From contig NZ_BNAF01000009.1 of the NCBI RefSeq assembly GCF_014653155.1, positions 62,001 through 126,000 on the forward strand: a DNA stretch of 64,000 bases. The letters run 5' to 3'. The stretch comes from Sphingobacterium griseoflavum. Lineage in GTDB: Bacteria > Bacteroidota > Bacteroidia > Sphingobacteriales > Sphingobacteriaceae. The stretch's first letter is position 1. Each line of letters opens with the position of its first letter. The notes under the pieces were generated by a model. That model saw nothing but the letters and a program-made list of their open reading frames with translations, was not told where the DNA came from and did no database searches. Shown piece after piece: positions 17,503 to 26,168 of the stretch. The position numbers were made by a program, and so were the translations under genes.

Positions 17503-17877
17503 ATGAGTTTATTAAAGGAGTTTTATAGCGTAGAAAGTTTAGAAAAGCAAACGGACAGTAGATATGTGGCCCGCATATGCCTGAATCCAAAGCATTCGAT
17601 ATTTAAAGGACATTTTCCAGGCAACCCGGTGACGCCGGGCGTGTGTATGATGCAGATTATTAAAGATCTAACGGAGCAGATCACGGCGCGTACGCTGTTT
17701 ATGTCGAGCTCGTCCAATGTAAAATTTATGGCGCTCATAAATCCCGAGATCAATCCGATATTAAGCTTACAACTGGACTTGGCTCTTGCCGATGAGCAAA
17801 CGATCAAAGTCAAAAACGTCACCACTTTTGACGATACTGTGGCACTGAAATTGACGAATACCTATAAAATGATATAG
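17503..17877 (+). CDS. FabZ-like hotdog protein with His but no Glu
   Basis: A 124-residue hotdog protein with the FabZ motif GHFPGNPVTPGV. The catalytic His37 is present. The residue fourteen positions later, Glu in FabZ, is Gln51 (MMQIIKD). It therefore carries the half of the active site that the two hotdog proteins at 6504 and 6933 lack. It resembles ApeI-type subunits of aryl polyene synthases. I infer dehydration of beta-hydroxyacyl-ACP as part of a heteromer. Confidence 0.75.
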   Translation: MSLLKEFYSVESLEKQTDSRYVARICLNPKHSIFKGHFPGNPVTPGVCMMQIIKDLTEQITARTLFMSSSSNVKFMALINPEINPILSLQLDLALADEQTIKVKNVTTFDDTVALKLTNTYKMI

Positions 17878-17879
17878 TT

Positions 17880-18365
17880 ATGAAGGGGATATTGGTTATA
17901 TTCTTTACATTATTGTCTTTGGGGAGTATTGATCTTGACACGGTCCGTAAGTATTTCGAGGAATCCAAAAACTCAAAGGCCGCAACAGACAACTTATACA
18001 AACTAATGCAGGAATACCGGCAGGAGGATCCGGTTCTACTTGCTTACAAGGGTGCCGCACTTACCTTGCAGGCTCGATACCTGACTGAACGTTCGGAGAA
18101 GAAAAAGATGGTTTCTCAAGGTATTGCACTGATAGAGCGCGCGGTGAAGTTATCGCCCAAGCAAGTTGAAGTTCGATTGATACGTTTGGCAGTGCAGGAG
18201 CATTCGCCGAAGATACTAAAGTACAAAACGGATATTGGCGAGGATAAACAATTTATCTTGTCAAATCTATCGTCGCAGCCGTCTGCTATAAGGTCCATGG
18301 TTAAGCGCTATGCAAAGCAATCTCAGTTGTTTACCGCTGATGAACAACGGAAGTTAAGTCAATAA
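17880..18365 (+). CDS. Secreted helical protein of pigment cluster
   Basis: A 161-residue protein starting 2 nt after the hotdog stop. A short hydrophobic N-terminus (about residues 3-17) looks like a signal peptide or anchor. The rest is predicted helical with TPR-like spacing (LLAYKGAALTLQARY, then GIALIERAVKLSPKQVEVRL). I do not recognise a named family. It may be a periplasmic helper of the envelope-assembly genes on either side. Confidence 0.5.
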   Translation: MKGILVIFFTLLSLGSIDLDTVRKYFEESKNSKAATDNLYKLMQEYRQEDPVLLAYKGAALTLQARYLTERSEKKKMVSQGIALIERAVKLSPKQVEVRLIRLAVQEHSPKILKYKTDIGEDKQFILSNLSSQPSAIRSMVKRYAKQSQLFTADEQRKLSQ

Positions 18366-18376
18366 TTGAGGTGAGG

Positions 18377-19558
18377 ATGGAGAACGTGGCAATAGCAGAG
18401 GTAATGAAACGACTGGGTATTGTAGTTGTTGTTCCCACCTATAACAATGCGCGAACACTTAGTCGTGTTCTAGATGGGATACTGCAATATACATTGGATG
18501 TAATTGTCGTTAATGATGGGTCTACGGATGGTACTTCAAATATTTTAGCTGGATACCCGATGCTTGATGTGATTACACAGTCGGAAAATAGCGGCAAGGG
18601 TTTGGCTCTTCGAGCCGGCATAAAACGATCGCTATCCCGTGAGTTCAAGTATGCGATAACAATTGATTCTGACGGGCAGCATTATCCGGAAGATATCGCT
18701 TCCTTCGTGCGATACATCGCAAACGAAGACGAACCAGTCCTTCTCATAGGAAGTCGTAATATGGCGCAAGATTCCGTTCCGCGGAAAAGTAGCTTTGGCA
18801 ATAGGTTTTCGAATTTTTGGTTTTGGTTGGAGACCGGCATAAAGCTGACCGATACACAATCCGGATTCAGAGCTTATCCGTTGCAGCACATCGCTAAAAA
18901 GTTCTACACTACGAAATTTGAATTTGAAATAGAAATTATCGTTCGTGCGGCATGGGCCGGCGTCAAGGTCATAAATATACCCGTTCGAGTATTGTATGAT
19001 CCTGCTGAACGTGTCTCGCACTTCCGTCCTTTTAAAGATTTTACGCGAATCAGCGTATTGAACACGGTCTTGGTTTTTTTAACTTTCTTCTATATCCTAC
19101 CGCGAAATTTTTTTCGGAATTTCAAAAAAAAAAAACTAGCAGATTTTATTAAAGAGAATATCTTGGGTAGCGACGATTCTCCAAAAAAAAAGGCGCTATC
19201 TATTGGATTGGGAGTGTTTATGGGCATTGCTCCGGTTTGGGGTTTTCAGACCGCCCTGACCATCACATTGGCGGTATTTCTAAGGCTCAACAAAGTACTT
19301 GCTTTTGCATGCTCGAATATTAGTTTGGCACCGTTCATTCCCTTTGTCATCTATGCTTCCCTACTCGTTGGAAGTCTGCTTTGCCCATCCCAACCATCTT
19401 TGGAGCTAGGCAGGATTTCACTCGATATGGTAAAGTCACACCTTTTGCAATATTTAGTGGGTAGTTTGCTCTTGGCTTCGGGAATGGCCTTACTAATCGG
19501 CTTTTCGAGCTATTTTTTTCTGAAAATTAACCGGCAAAAGAGTATTGCCCAACGATAA
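18377..19558 (+). CDS. Glycosyltransferase family 2 with C-terminal DUF2062
   Basis: A 393-residue protein. The N-terminal GT-A domain shows VVPTYNN, VNDGSTDGT and a DSD metal site (IDSDGQHYPEDI). From about residue 265 a DUF2062 membrane domain follows (FMGIAPVWGFQT, then two to three helices). GT2-DUF2062 proteins recur in aryl polyene and flexirubin clusters, so glycosylation of the lipid carrier or of a precursor is likely, but the acceptor is unknown. The ATG at 18377 is preferred over a GTG two codons before. A run of ten adenines lies at 19125-19134. Confidence 0.78.
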   Translation: MENVAIAEVMKRLGIVVVVPTYNNARTLSRVLDGILQYTLDVIVVNDGSTDGTSNILAGYPMLDVITQSENSGKGLALRAGIKRSLSREFKYAITIDSDGQHYPEDIASFVRYIANEDEPVLLIGSRNMAQDSVPRKSSFGNRFSNFWFWLETGIKLTDTQSGFRAYPLQHIAKKFYTTKFEFEIEIIVRAAWAGVKVINIPVRVLYDPAERVSHFRPFKDFTRISVLNTVLVFLTFFYILPRNFFRNFKKKKLADFIKENILGSDDSPKKKALSIGLGVFMGIAPVWGFQTALTITLAVFLRLNKVLAFACSNISLAPFIPFVIYASLLVGSLLCPSQPSLELGRISLDMVKSHLLQYLVGSLLLASGMALLIGFSSYFFLKINRQKSIAQR

Positions 19559-22500
19559 TGGAGACTTTCTTCCACCATACCTACTTATGGGTGCAGCGGA
19601 ACAAACTGCTATCCTGTGCTATTGCACTAGTTTTCCTGACGAGCTGTATTTATCTATCGGCAAAAATTCGCTTCGAAGAAGATATCACGCAGATTATTCC
19701 AAAAAGCGACAACGCAGATGAAATGGCGCGTGCCCTTAAGCAGATGAACTTCGCAGACAAAATCACCGTGCTATTTGACAGAGCCGACACGGTGCCGCCT
19801 GCAAGGCTTACCGCGATGGCAACGTCCTTTATGGATTCTCTAGCTAGAGACACGGTTTTTGTCAAAGGGATCTCTGGGCAGTTTGACACCGAGGATTTGC
19901 AGGAAAGCTACGACTTTGTATATCGGCATTTACCGCTTTTCCTTGATACGGCTACGTATGCTCAGGTGGAGAGAAGATTATCCCCGGACTCTATTCGCAT
20001 GCGCGTGGCGCAGAATTATCGCGCATTGGTAGCGCCAACTGGCTTCTTCACTAGCCGATTGATGCAAAAAGATCCTTTGGGTTTGGGTTTTTTAGGATTG
20101 GAAAAAGTAAGGCAACAAGGGGTCGGGGATGCTTTTATATTGATGGATGGTTTTGTCGCTAGCCGCGATAGCAGTAAGATACTATTGTTTATTGATCCGA
20201 TCTTTCAAGGGGCAGATACAGAGCATAATACGCAGTTTGTAGGACATCTAGAGACCATTCGGCAGCAAATGGAAAAACATTTTCTCGGACAGTCCATATC
20301 CTATTATGGCTCCACTTTCATTGCGGTGGCCAATGCCAAGCAGATAAAGCGGGATATCTCAACCACGGTACTCATTTCGATGTCTATCCTGATGGTCTTG
20401 TTGGTGCTTTTTTACAAACGGCTATACATTCCTGTATTAGTGTTTATCCCGACAGTCTTCGCGGTGGCTTTCGCCTTGGCTTGCCTTTATTTATACAAGC
20501 CTGTTATTTCTGCTATATCGTTAAGTATTGCGGCCGTACTACTGGGCATCACGATAGACTATACCTTGCATGTGTTGACCCATTTCAAGACATCAGGAGA
20601 TATTCGGACGTTGTATCAGGAGTTGACTCGTCCGCTATTGATGAGCGGTGCTACCAGCGCAGTTGCTTTCTTGTGCCTGTTGTTTGTGCATTCTTCAGCA
20701 CTTATCGATTTGGGTATCTTCGCCTCCATCAGTATATTTTCTTCTTCGATTTTCACCTTGCTGCTGATTCCGCACCTATACCGTCCTAAGCGAGAAATAC
20801 GCTATAATTCGATTATTGAAAAAGTTTCAGGATTTTCTTTCGAACGTAACAAACCGCTAATTGCATTATGCTTTCTGTTACTGCTCATCAGCTGTTTTAC
20901 AAGCGGCAAAGTAGGTTATAATAATGATCTAGCCGCACTGAATTTTATCCCTAAAGAGCTGCGGAAGGTGGAGTCGAAACTAGACTCCTTGCTGCGTATG
21001 TCTTCCAAGTCACTGTATTTGGTATCAACTGGCCGTAGCTTTAATGAAGCGGCAAAGAAAACCGACCAATTGTTCGCTTCTTTACAGCGTGCGAAAGCAG
21101 CAGGAAAGATAGTCGATTATAGTGGCCTCACGACGTTTCCATTGTCCATCGAGTCACAACAGATCTATCTGCAGCGGTGGGAATCTTTTTGGAATGCAGA
21201 GCGAAGGGACCGTGTGCGTTCACAACTCATACGGGAAGGCGAAAAATTTGGCTTTTCAGCGACTACACACGGCGAATTTTACAGCCTTATAGCCCAAAAG
21301 CAGGCGCCTATGGGTGTTGGTGAAATGATTGGTTCAAAACTTATGCCTGCACAGGATTTTGTTGCATCGCAAAACGGCTTTTTTACGATTTCTACTTTAG
21401 TAAAAGTATCACCGGAAAAGCGTAGTCAATTTTTGCAGGATATCAACAGAACAGCCGATGTCTTAGTGATCGATAGACAGCATTTAAATGAACATTTCCT
21501 CGGCCAGCTCCGTGATGATTTCAATAGGTTAATCGGTTATTCCTTCTTTGCCGTATTGCTTATCCTTTGGGTGTTCTTCCGGCGTCTAGAATTGGTTTTG
21601 CTTAGTGCTATTCCCATTGCCCTCACGGGGCTGGTAACGACAGGACTAATGGGATTGTTTGGCTTAGAGTTCAATATTTTCAGCGCGATAGTCTGTACGT
21701 TGGTTTTCGGTCATGGTGTAGACTTTAGCATTTTTATGACTGCTGCGTTGCAGAAGCAGTACAGTACGGGTAGGGATGAGCTTCAGACCTATAGAACTTC
21801 GATTCTATTGGCGGTGTTGACCACCGTTTTAGCTATCGGCGCACTTGTCTTTGCCAAACATCCAGCGTTGCTGTCCATTGCATCGGTGTCCCTTATCGGT
21901 GTATTTGCTGCAGTGATTATAACCTTCGTATTTTATCCAATTCTTTTCCGCTTTTTTATATCCAATAGGGCAAAACGCGGAAAGTCGCCATTCACGGTCG
22001 GCATAGCATTTTTCTCTATCCTCTTTTTTCTCTACTATGGAATAGGCACGGTATTGCTATCCTTCCTGTGTCGGACTTTGCTGATGGTTTTGCCAATGAA
22101 GCGTGATAGAAAGGATCGTATTTTTAGGCGTATGATGGCGCTTTTCATGAAATCAGTATTGTACATGGATCCGCGGACTACGCATAGAACATGGAATATC
22201 CATGGTGAAAAGTTTGATCAACCGGCAGTTGTCATTGCCAACCACAGCTCTTTTTTGGATACGCTTTCCTTGGGTATGCTGGTGCCAAAAGGGATATTCC
22301 TGGTGAATGACTGGGTATGGAATTCGCCGATTTTCGGTCGTGCAGTGAAAGCTTTAGGCTTCTATCCGGTAAGTAGTGGACTGGACAATGGGCTCGAGTT
22401 TTTACGCGATAAGGTGAAAAAAGGATACTCGTTAATCGTTTTTCCGGAGGGGACACGCTCTCCTGATAACGTCATTAAGCGTTTTCATAAAGGCGCATTC

Positions 22501-23205
22501 TATTTGGCGGAAGAGTTCGATCTGGACATTGTGCCTATTTATTTATTGGGAAATGGCGATGTGTTGCCCAAGGGGGATATCTTGATTTTTGCAGGTGCAT
22601 TGAATCCGGTGATTGGCAAACGGATTGACATCCACAATGCTGAATTTGGAACAGACTACAGTATGCGGACAAAAAAGATAATGTCTTGTTATCGAACTAA
22701 CTACACGCGATGGAGGTATAAGTTTGAGCATGCAGATTACTTTTTGAAGAAAATTGTATTGGCTTATCTTTTTAAGGATGATGATCTTGTGCGGCAAGTG
22801 AAGCACGCGCTTCGTGCTTATGCTTCAAAATACCATGCCCTGCGCCAGCATATCGAGCAGGTAGCAAGTGTGTGGCACCTCTCGGACAGCTACGGCGAAT
22901 TCGACTATTTGCTCTCCTTGCAACAGGGACGGCATAAGGTGGTGGGTGTCATCGCTGATAACGAAAAAAGAGCCGTCGCCGAAAGTATATATTGGCACAA
23001 GCACAGACAGGTTAGATTTGTTGAGGCTATATATGAGCCGCTTGGACCCCTTGTTATCCACCCAGCCTGCGCACTCCAAAAATTTCATTTGGAACAGTTG
23101 ATGTTTTTTCAAGAAATATATACCTTTAAAGATGAACCTTTCTTAGATGAAGGTGGCTGGACACCTGTCAGGCTTTCAGACTTTGTTATACGTTATGTAA
23201 GATGA
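19558..23205 (+). CDS. MMPL/RND-type exporter fused to PlsC-like acyltransferase
   Basis: A 1215-residue fusion. Residues 1-~790 form an MMPL-type RND exporter with two sets of membrane helices and large periplasmic loops. From ~860 a PlsC-like 1-acylglycerol-3-phosphate acyltransferase domain begins, with HX4D His896-Asp901 (ANHSSFLD) and FPEGTR at 962-967. A further ~170 C-terminal residues are unassigned. The fusion ties acyl transfer on the cytoplasmic face to export. It is probably the main route of the finished pigment to the outer membrane. It starts at the stop codon of the GT2 gene. Confidence 0.82.
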   Translation: METFFHHTYLWVQRNKLLSCAIALVFLTSCIYLSAKIRFEEDITQIIPKSDNADEMARALKQMNFADKITVLFDRADTVPPARLTAMATSFMDSLARDTVFVKGISGQFDTEDLQESYDFVYRHLPLFLDTATYAQVERRLSPDSIRMRVAQNYRALVAPTGFFTSRLMQKDPLGLGFLGLEKVRQQGVGDAFILMDGFVASRDSSKILLFIDPIFQGADTEHNTQFVGHLETIRQQMEKHFLGQSISYYGSTFIAVANAKQIKRDISTTVLISMSILMVLLVLFYKRLYIPVLVFIPTVFAVAFALACLYLYKPVISAISLSIAAVLLGITIDYTLHVLTHFKTSGDIRTLYQELTRPLLMSGATSAVAFLCLLFVHSSALIDLGIFASISIFSSSIFTLLLIPHLYRPKREIRYNSIIEKVSGFSFERNKPLIALCFLLLLISCFTSGKVGYNNDLAALNFIPKELRKVESKLDSLLRMSSKSLYLVSTGRSFNEAAKKTDQLFASLQRAKAAGKIVDYSGLTTFPLSIESQQIYLQRWESFWNAERRDRVRSQLIREGEKFGFSATTHGEFYSLIAQKQAPMGVGEMIGSKLMPAQDFVASQNGFFTISTLVKVSPEKRSQFLQDINRTADVLVIDRQHLNEHFLGQLRDDFNRLIGYSFFAVLLILWVFFRRLELVLLSAIPIALTGLVTTGLMGLFGLEFNIFSAIVCTLVFGHGVDFSIFMTAALQKQYSTGRDELQTYRTSILLAVLTTVLAIGALVFAKHPALLSIASVSLIGVFAAVIITFVFYPILFRFFISNRAKRGKSPFTVGIAFFSILFFLYYGIGTVLLSFLCRTLLMVLPMKRDRKDRIFRRMMALFMKSVLYMDPRTTHRTWNIHGEKFDQPAVVIANHSSFLDTLSLGMLVPKGIFLVNDWVWNSPIFGRAVKALGFYPVSSGLDNGLEFLRDKVKKGYSLIVFPEGTRSPDNVIKRFHKGAFYLAEEFDLDIVPIYLLGNGDVLPKGDILIFAGALNPVIGKRIDIHNAEFGTDYSMRTKKIMSCYRTNYTRWRYKFEHADYFLKKIVLAYLFKDDDLVRQVKHALRAYASKYHALRQHIEQVASVWHLSDSYGEFDYLLSLQQGRHKVVGVIADNEKRAVAESIYWHKHRQVRFVEAIYEPLGPLVIHPACALQKFHLEQLMFFQEIYTFKDEPFLDEGGWTPVRLSDFVIRYVR

Positions 23206-24743
23206 TCTCAGAGCGAAGTAAATATGATGTGGTAATCGTTGGTAGCGGTTTGGGAGGTCTCGTTACGGCTGTAACTTTGGCAAAGGAGGGCAAGCGGGTT
23301 TGCATATTGGAGAAGAATAGCCAATTTGGGGGTAATCTGCAGACTTTCGCACGCCATAAAAAGCTTTTTGACACGGGGGTACACTATATAGGTGGGCTCG
23401 GTAAAGGACAGAACCTGTATCAATATTTTTCCTATTTGGGTATCATGTCTGACCTAAAGGTGGAACGCATGCCCCCAGTTTTCGATTATATTTCCTTTGG
23501 CGATAAAGAGACACTCTTTCCAATTGCGCAAGGGTATCAGGCCTTTATCGAACACTTGCTACCTCATTTTCCGAACGAACGAAATGCGCTGCAGCAGTAT
23601 GTAAAAGATCTTGACTATGTATGTCATGCCTTTCCGCTGTACTATGTTGAAGATGGCGAGGGATATAAGACGGAGGTGTTATATTGTAGTGTCAAAGATT
23701 ACTTTCGTAACTTAACCCAGGACGAGCGGCTGCGTTCCGTATTGGTAGGCAACAATTTTCTATATGCTGGTGAGGATGATAAAACACCGTTTTATGTACA
23801 TGCGCTTGCACTAAACGCCTATCTTCTTGGTGCTTATCGCTGTCCAAAAGGAGGCAGTCAAATCAGTAAGTTGCTGATTCGGGAGTTGTTAACGATGGGT
23901 GGGGTAGCATGCAAACGCGAAGAAGTGGTCTCTTTGGATATCGATGCAGGAAAGGTGGCCTACGTGACAACGCACAGCGGCAAGCAATTTCATGCGGAGT
24001 TATTTGTTTTGAATATAGATCCCAAGCGCGCGCTTCAGCTTGTGGGAAGGGAATACTTCAGAAAGCCTTTTTTTGATCGCGTACAACAGCTGCCTGTGAC
24101 AACTTCTGCATGCAGTGTCCACATTGTACTGAAACCAAATAAAATTCGCTACCAAGCTTACAATCTGTATCACCATGATAGTTTGGAGTCGGTGTGGCAA
24201 GCAACGCGTTACCGCCTTCAGGATTGGCCTGCCATGTTTATGCTGTCCATGACAGCCGACTCCGCGAATCCGGCGCATGCAGACACATTAACGTTACTTA
24301 CATACATGCATTTTGAGGAAGTTGGGCTTTGGGAAGATACGCATAATACGGTCGTGAATCCCTCAGCAAGGGGGGAGGCTTACGAACGTTTTAAAGCAAA
24401 TCGGGCTGATGTCTTGATCGAAAAAGCCTCGAAGTATATTCCTGGATTAAAGGATGCAATAGCACATGTGCATGTGTCTACGCCCTTATCGTATCGAGAT
24501 TATATCGGTATGTACCATGGAAATCTCTATGGCCATGTAAAAGATGTTACCGATCCGCTCAAAACATTCATCGCGCCCAAAACAAAGGTAGAAAATCTGT
24601 TCTTGACAGGCCACGGGATTTATATGCACGGCATTTTAGGCGTTACCATAGGTGCCATGGCTACCTGTGGGGAAATTGTTGGGAAAACGTATCTTTTGGA
24701 GAAAATCCGTAGGCATTATACAGAGCAAGCAACCGATTTATAG
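23202..24743 (+). CDS. FAD-dependent oxidoreductase (phytoene desaturase/CrtI-like)
   Basis: A 513-residue flavoprotein. The N-terminal dinucleotide fold VIVGSGLGGLVTA (about residues 10-22) is followed by an acidic ribose-binding strand end (CILEKN) and GGNLQTF. The C-terminal part includes LTGHGIYMHGI, typical of the CrtI/RetSat group. It overlaps the exporter gene by 4 nt. It may desaturate or saturate part of the polyene, or modify the ring. The substrate is not evident. Confidence 0.75.
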   Translation: MISERSKYDVVIVGSGLGGLVTAVTLAKEGKRVCILEKNSQFGGNLQTFARHKKLFDTGVHYIGGLGKGQNLYQYFSYLGIMSDLKVERMPPVFDYISFGDKETLFPIAQGYQAFIEHLLPHFPNERNALQQYVKDLDYVCHAFPLYYVEDGEGYKTEVLYCSVKDYFRNLTQDERLRSVLVGNNFLYAGEDDKTPFYVHALALNAYLLGAYRCPKGGSQISKLLIRELLTMGGVACKREEVVSLDIDAGKVAYVTTHSGKQFHAELFVLNIDPKRALQLVGREYFRKPFFDRVQQLPVTTSACSVHIVLKPNKIRYQAYNLYHHDSLESVWQATRYRLQDWPAMFMLSMTADSANPAHADTLTLLTYMHFEEVGLWEDTHNTVVNPSARGEAYERFKANRADVLIEKASKYIPGLKDAIAHVHVSTPLSYRDYIGMYHGNLYGHVKDVTDPLKTFIAPKTKVENLFLTGHGIYMHGILGVTIGAMATCGEIVGKTYLLEKIRRHYTEQATDL

Positions 24744-24839
24744 CAGAGCACTTTGGTCGTACCCGTCTCCCGATTTATTAATATTTTCCTATCTTCATGT
24801 TTTCTTGCAGCGCATTGTGCTGTGAGGTAAATCCGATAC

Positions 24840-26168
24840 ATGAAGATGGTACAAAAGATAGTTATGGAAAAGCAATCGGCGGCTGAAATAAAGGCCTACC
24901 AAGAGGAGCTCCTACGGCGGCAATTAGCCTATTTAAACGAACAATCTCCGTACTATCGTGCGCTATTTTCACGGCATGCTATTGATATAGAGGCGATAAG
25001 AACCATAGCGGATTTGTCTAGCATACCTACAACGAGCAAAGACGATATCCAGCATCACAATGAGGCTTTTTTTTGTGTAGCTAGGACGTCAATTGTTGAT
25101 TATTGCACAACCTCCGGAACGCTCGGACGTCCCGTATCGTTTGGGCTAACAGAGTCAGATTTGGAACGTTTGGCCTACAATGAAATGCGCTCTTTCGAAA
25201 CCATTGGTGTACAGCCGGGCGATCTCGTGCAGTTGATGACCACGATGGATCGTCGGTTTATGGCTGGGCTAGCCTATTTTCTAGGATTGCGCAAAATGGG
25301 AGCAGGTGTTTTGCGTGTAGGTTCTGGTGTGCCACAGATGCAATGGGATTCCATTTTACAATATAAGCCGAGATTTTTGATCGCCGTACCTTCCTTCCTA
25401 TTAAAGATGATCGAATATGCCGAACAGCATGGTATAGATTATCGCAATTCCGGAGTTGAAAGTGTGCTTTGCATAGGAGAGTCATTGCGGGACCAGCAGT
25501 TGAATGACTCCCTGTTGACAGCACGCATTCGAGAAAAGTGGCCAATAAAATTACATTCTACTTATGCTTCCACGGAGATGGGAGCAGCATTCACGGAGTG
25601 TTCGTTCTTCCAAGGAGGGCACGTGCACGAGGATTTGATCATCACAGAAATATTGGACGATAATGAAGATCAAGTCGCGGATGGAGAAAGTGGCGAGCTG
25701 GTCATCACAACACTTGGTGTAGAAGCCGTGCCATTACTTCGCTTTAAGACTGGGGATATTGTCCGCCGATACACGGAACCCTGCGCCTGCGGTCGCCATA
25801 CCTATCGTATTGGGCCTGTGGAAGGTCGTAAACAACATATGGTGAAATACAAGGGTACTACTCTCTATCCGCCGGCCATGCATGATCTTCTGGTCGGTTT
25901 TACCGAAATTGAGCATCATGTCATCGAGATTTTGAATAACGACATCGGTACGGACGAGATTGTCGTCTATATCTGTTCGAAATCACCTTCTGACGAATTG
26001 TTGCTGGACATAAAGGACCATTTTCGTGCCAAGTTGCGTGTAACGCCACGCGTTGAATGGAGAGCAATCGACGAATTACAAAAGATTATCTTTAATCCGC
26101 TAAGCAGAAAACCCATCACATTTATTGATAAGCGTCAGCATTTAAGCACCGATACACGTCTTGCTTAG
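24840..26168 (+). CDS. Phenylacetate-CoA ligase-like adenylate-forming enzyme
   Basis: A 442-residue PaaK/coenzyme F390 synthetase-type ANL enzyme. It shows the P-loop TTSGTLGRP near residue 97, the YASTEMG motif, LRFKTGDIV, and a CACGRH pair of cysteines. It probably activates 4-coumarate as acyl-AMP and loads it on CoA or ACP as starter of the aryl polyene. It follows the FAD enzyme after a 96-nt gap, the largest in the cluster. Its stop overlaps the convergent helicase gene by 4 nt, which marks the cluster end. Confidence 0.78.
   Translation: MKMVQKIVMEKQSAAEIKAYQEELLRRQLAYLNEQSPYYRALFSRHAIDIEAIRTIADLSSIPTTSKDDIQHHNEAFFCVARTSIVDYCTTSGTLGRPVSFGLTESDLERLAYNEMRSFETIGVQPGDLVQLMTTMDRRFMAGLAYFLGLRKMGAGVLRVGSGVPQMQWDSILQYKPRFLIAVPSFLLKMIEYAEQHGIDYRNSGVESVLCIGESLRDQQLNDSLLTARIREKWPIKLHSTYASTEMGAAFTECSFFQGGHVHEDLIITEILDDNEDQVADGESGELVITTLGVEAVPLLRFKTGDIVRRYTEPCACGRHTYRIGPVEGRKQHMVKYKGTTLYPPAMHDLLVGFTEIEHHVIEILNNDIGTDEIVVYICSKSPSDELLLDIKDHFRAKLRVTPRVEWRAIDELQKIIFNPLSRKPITFIDKRQHLSTDTRLA

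Noticed and set aside
24744-24839. Promoter in the 96-nt gap before the ligase
   Set aside because: I found no TAnnTTTG box with acceptable spacing; the best matches miss two or more positions.
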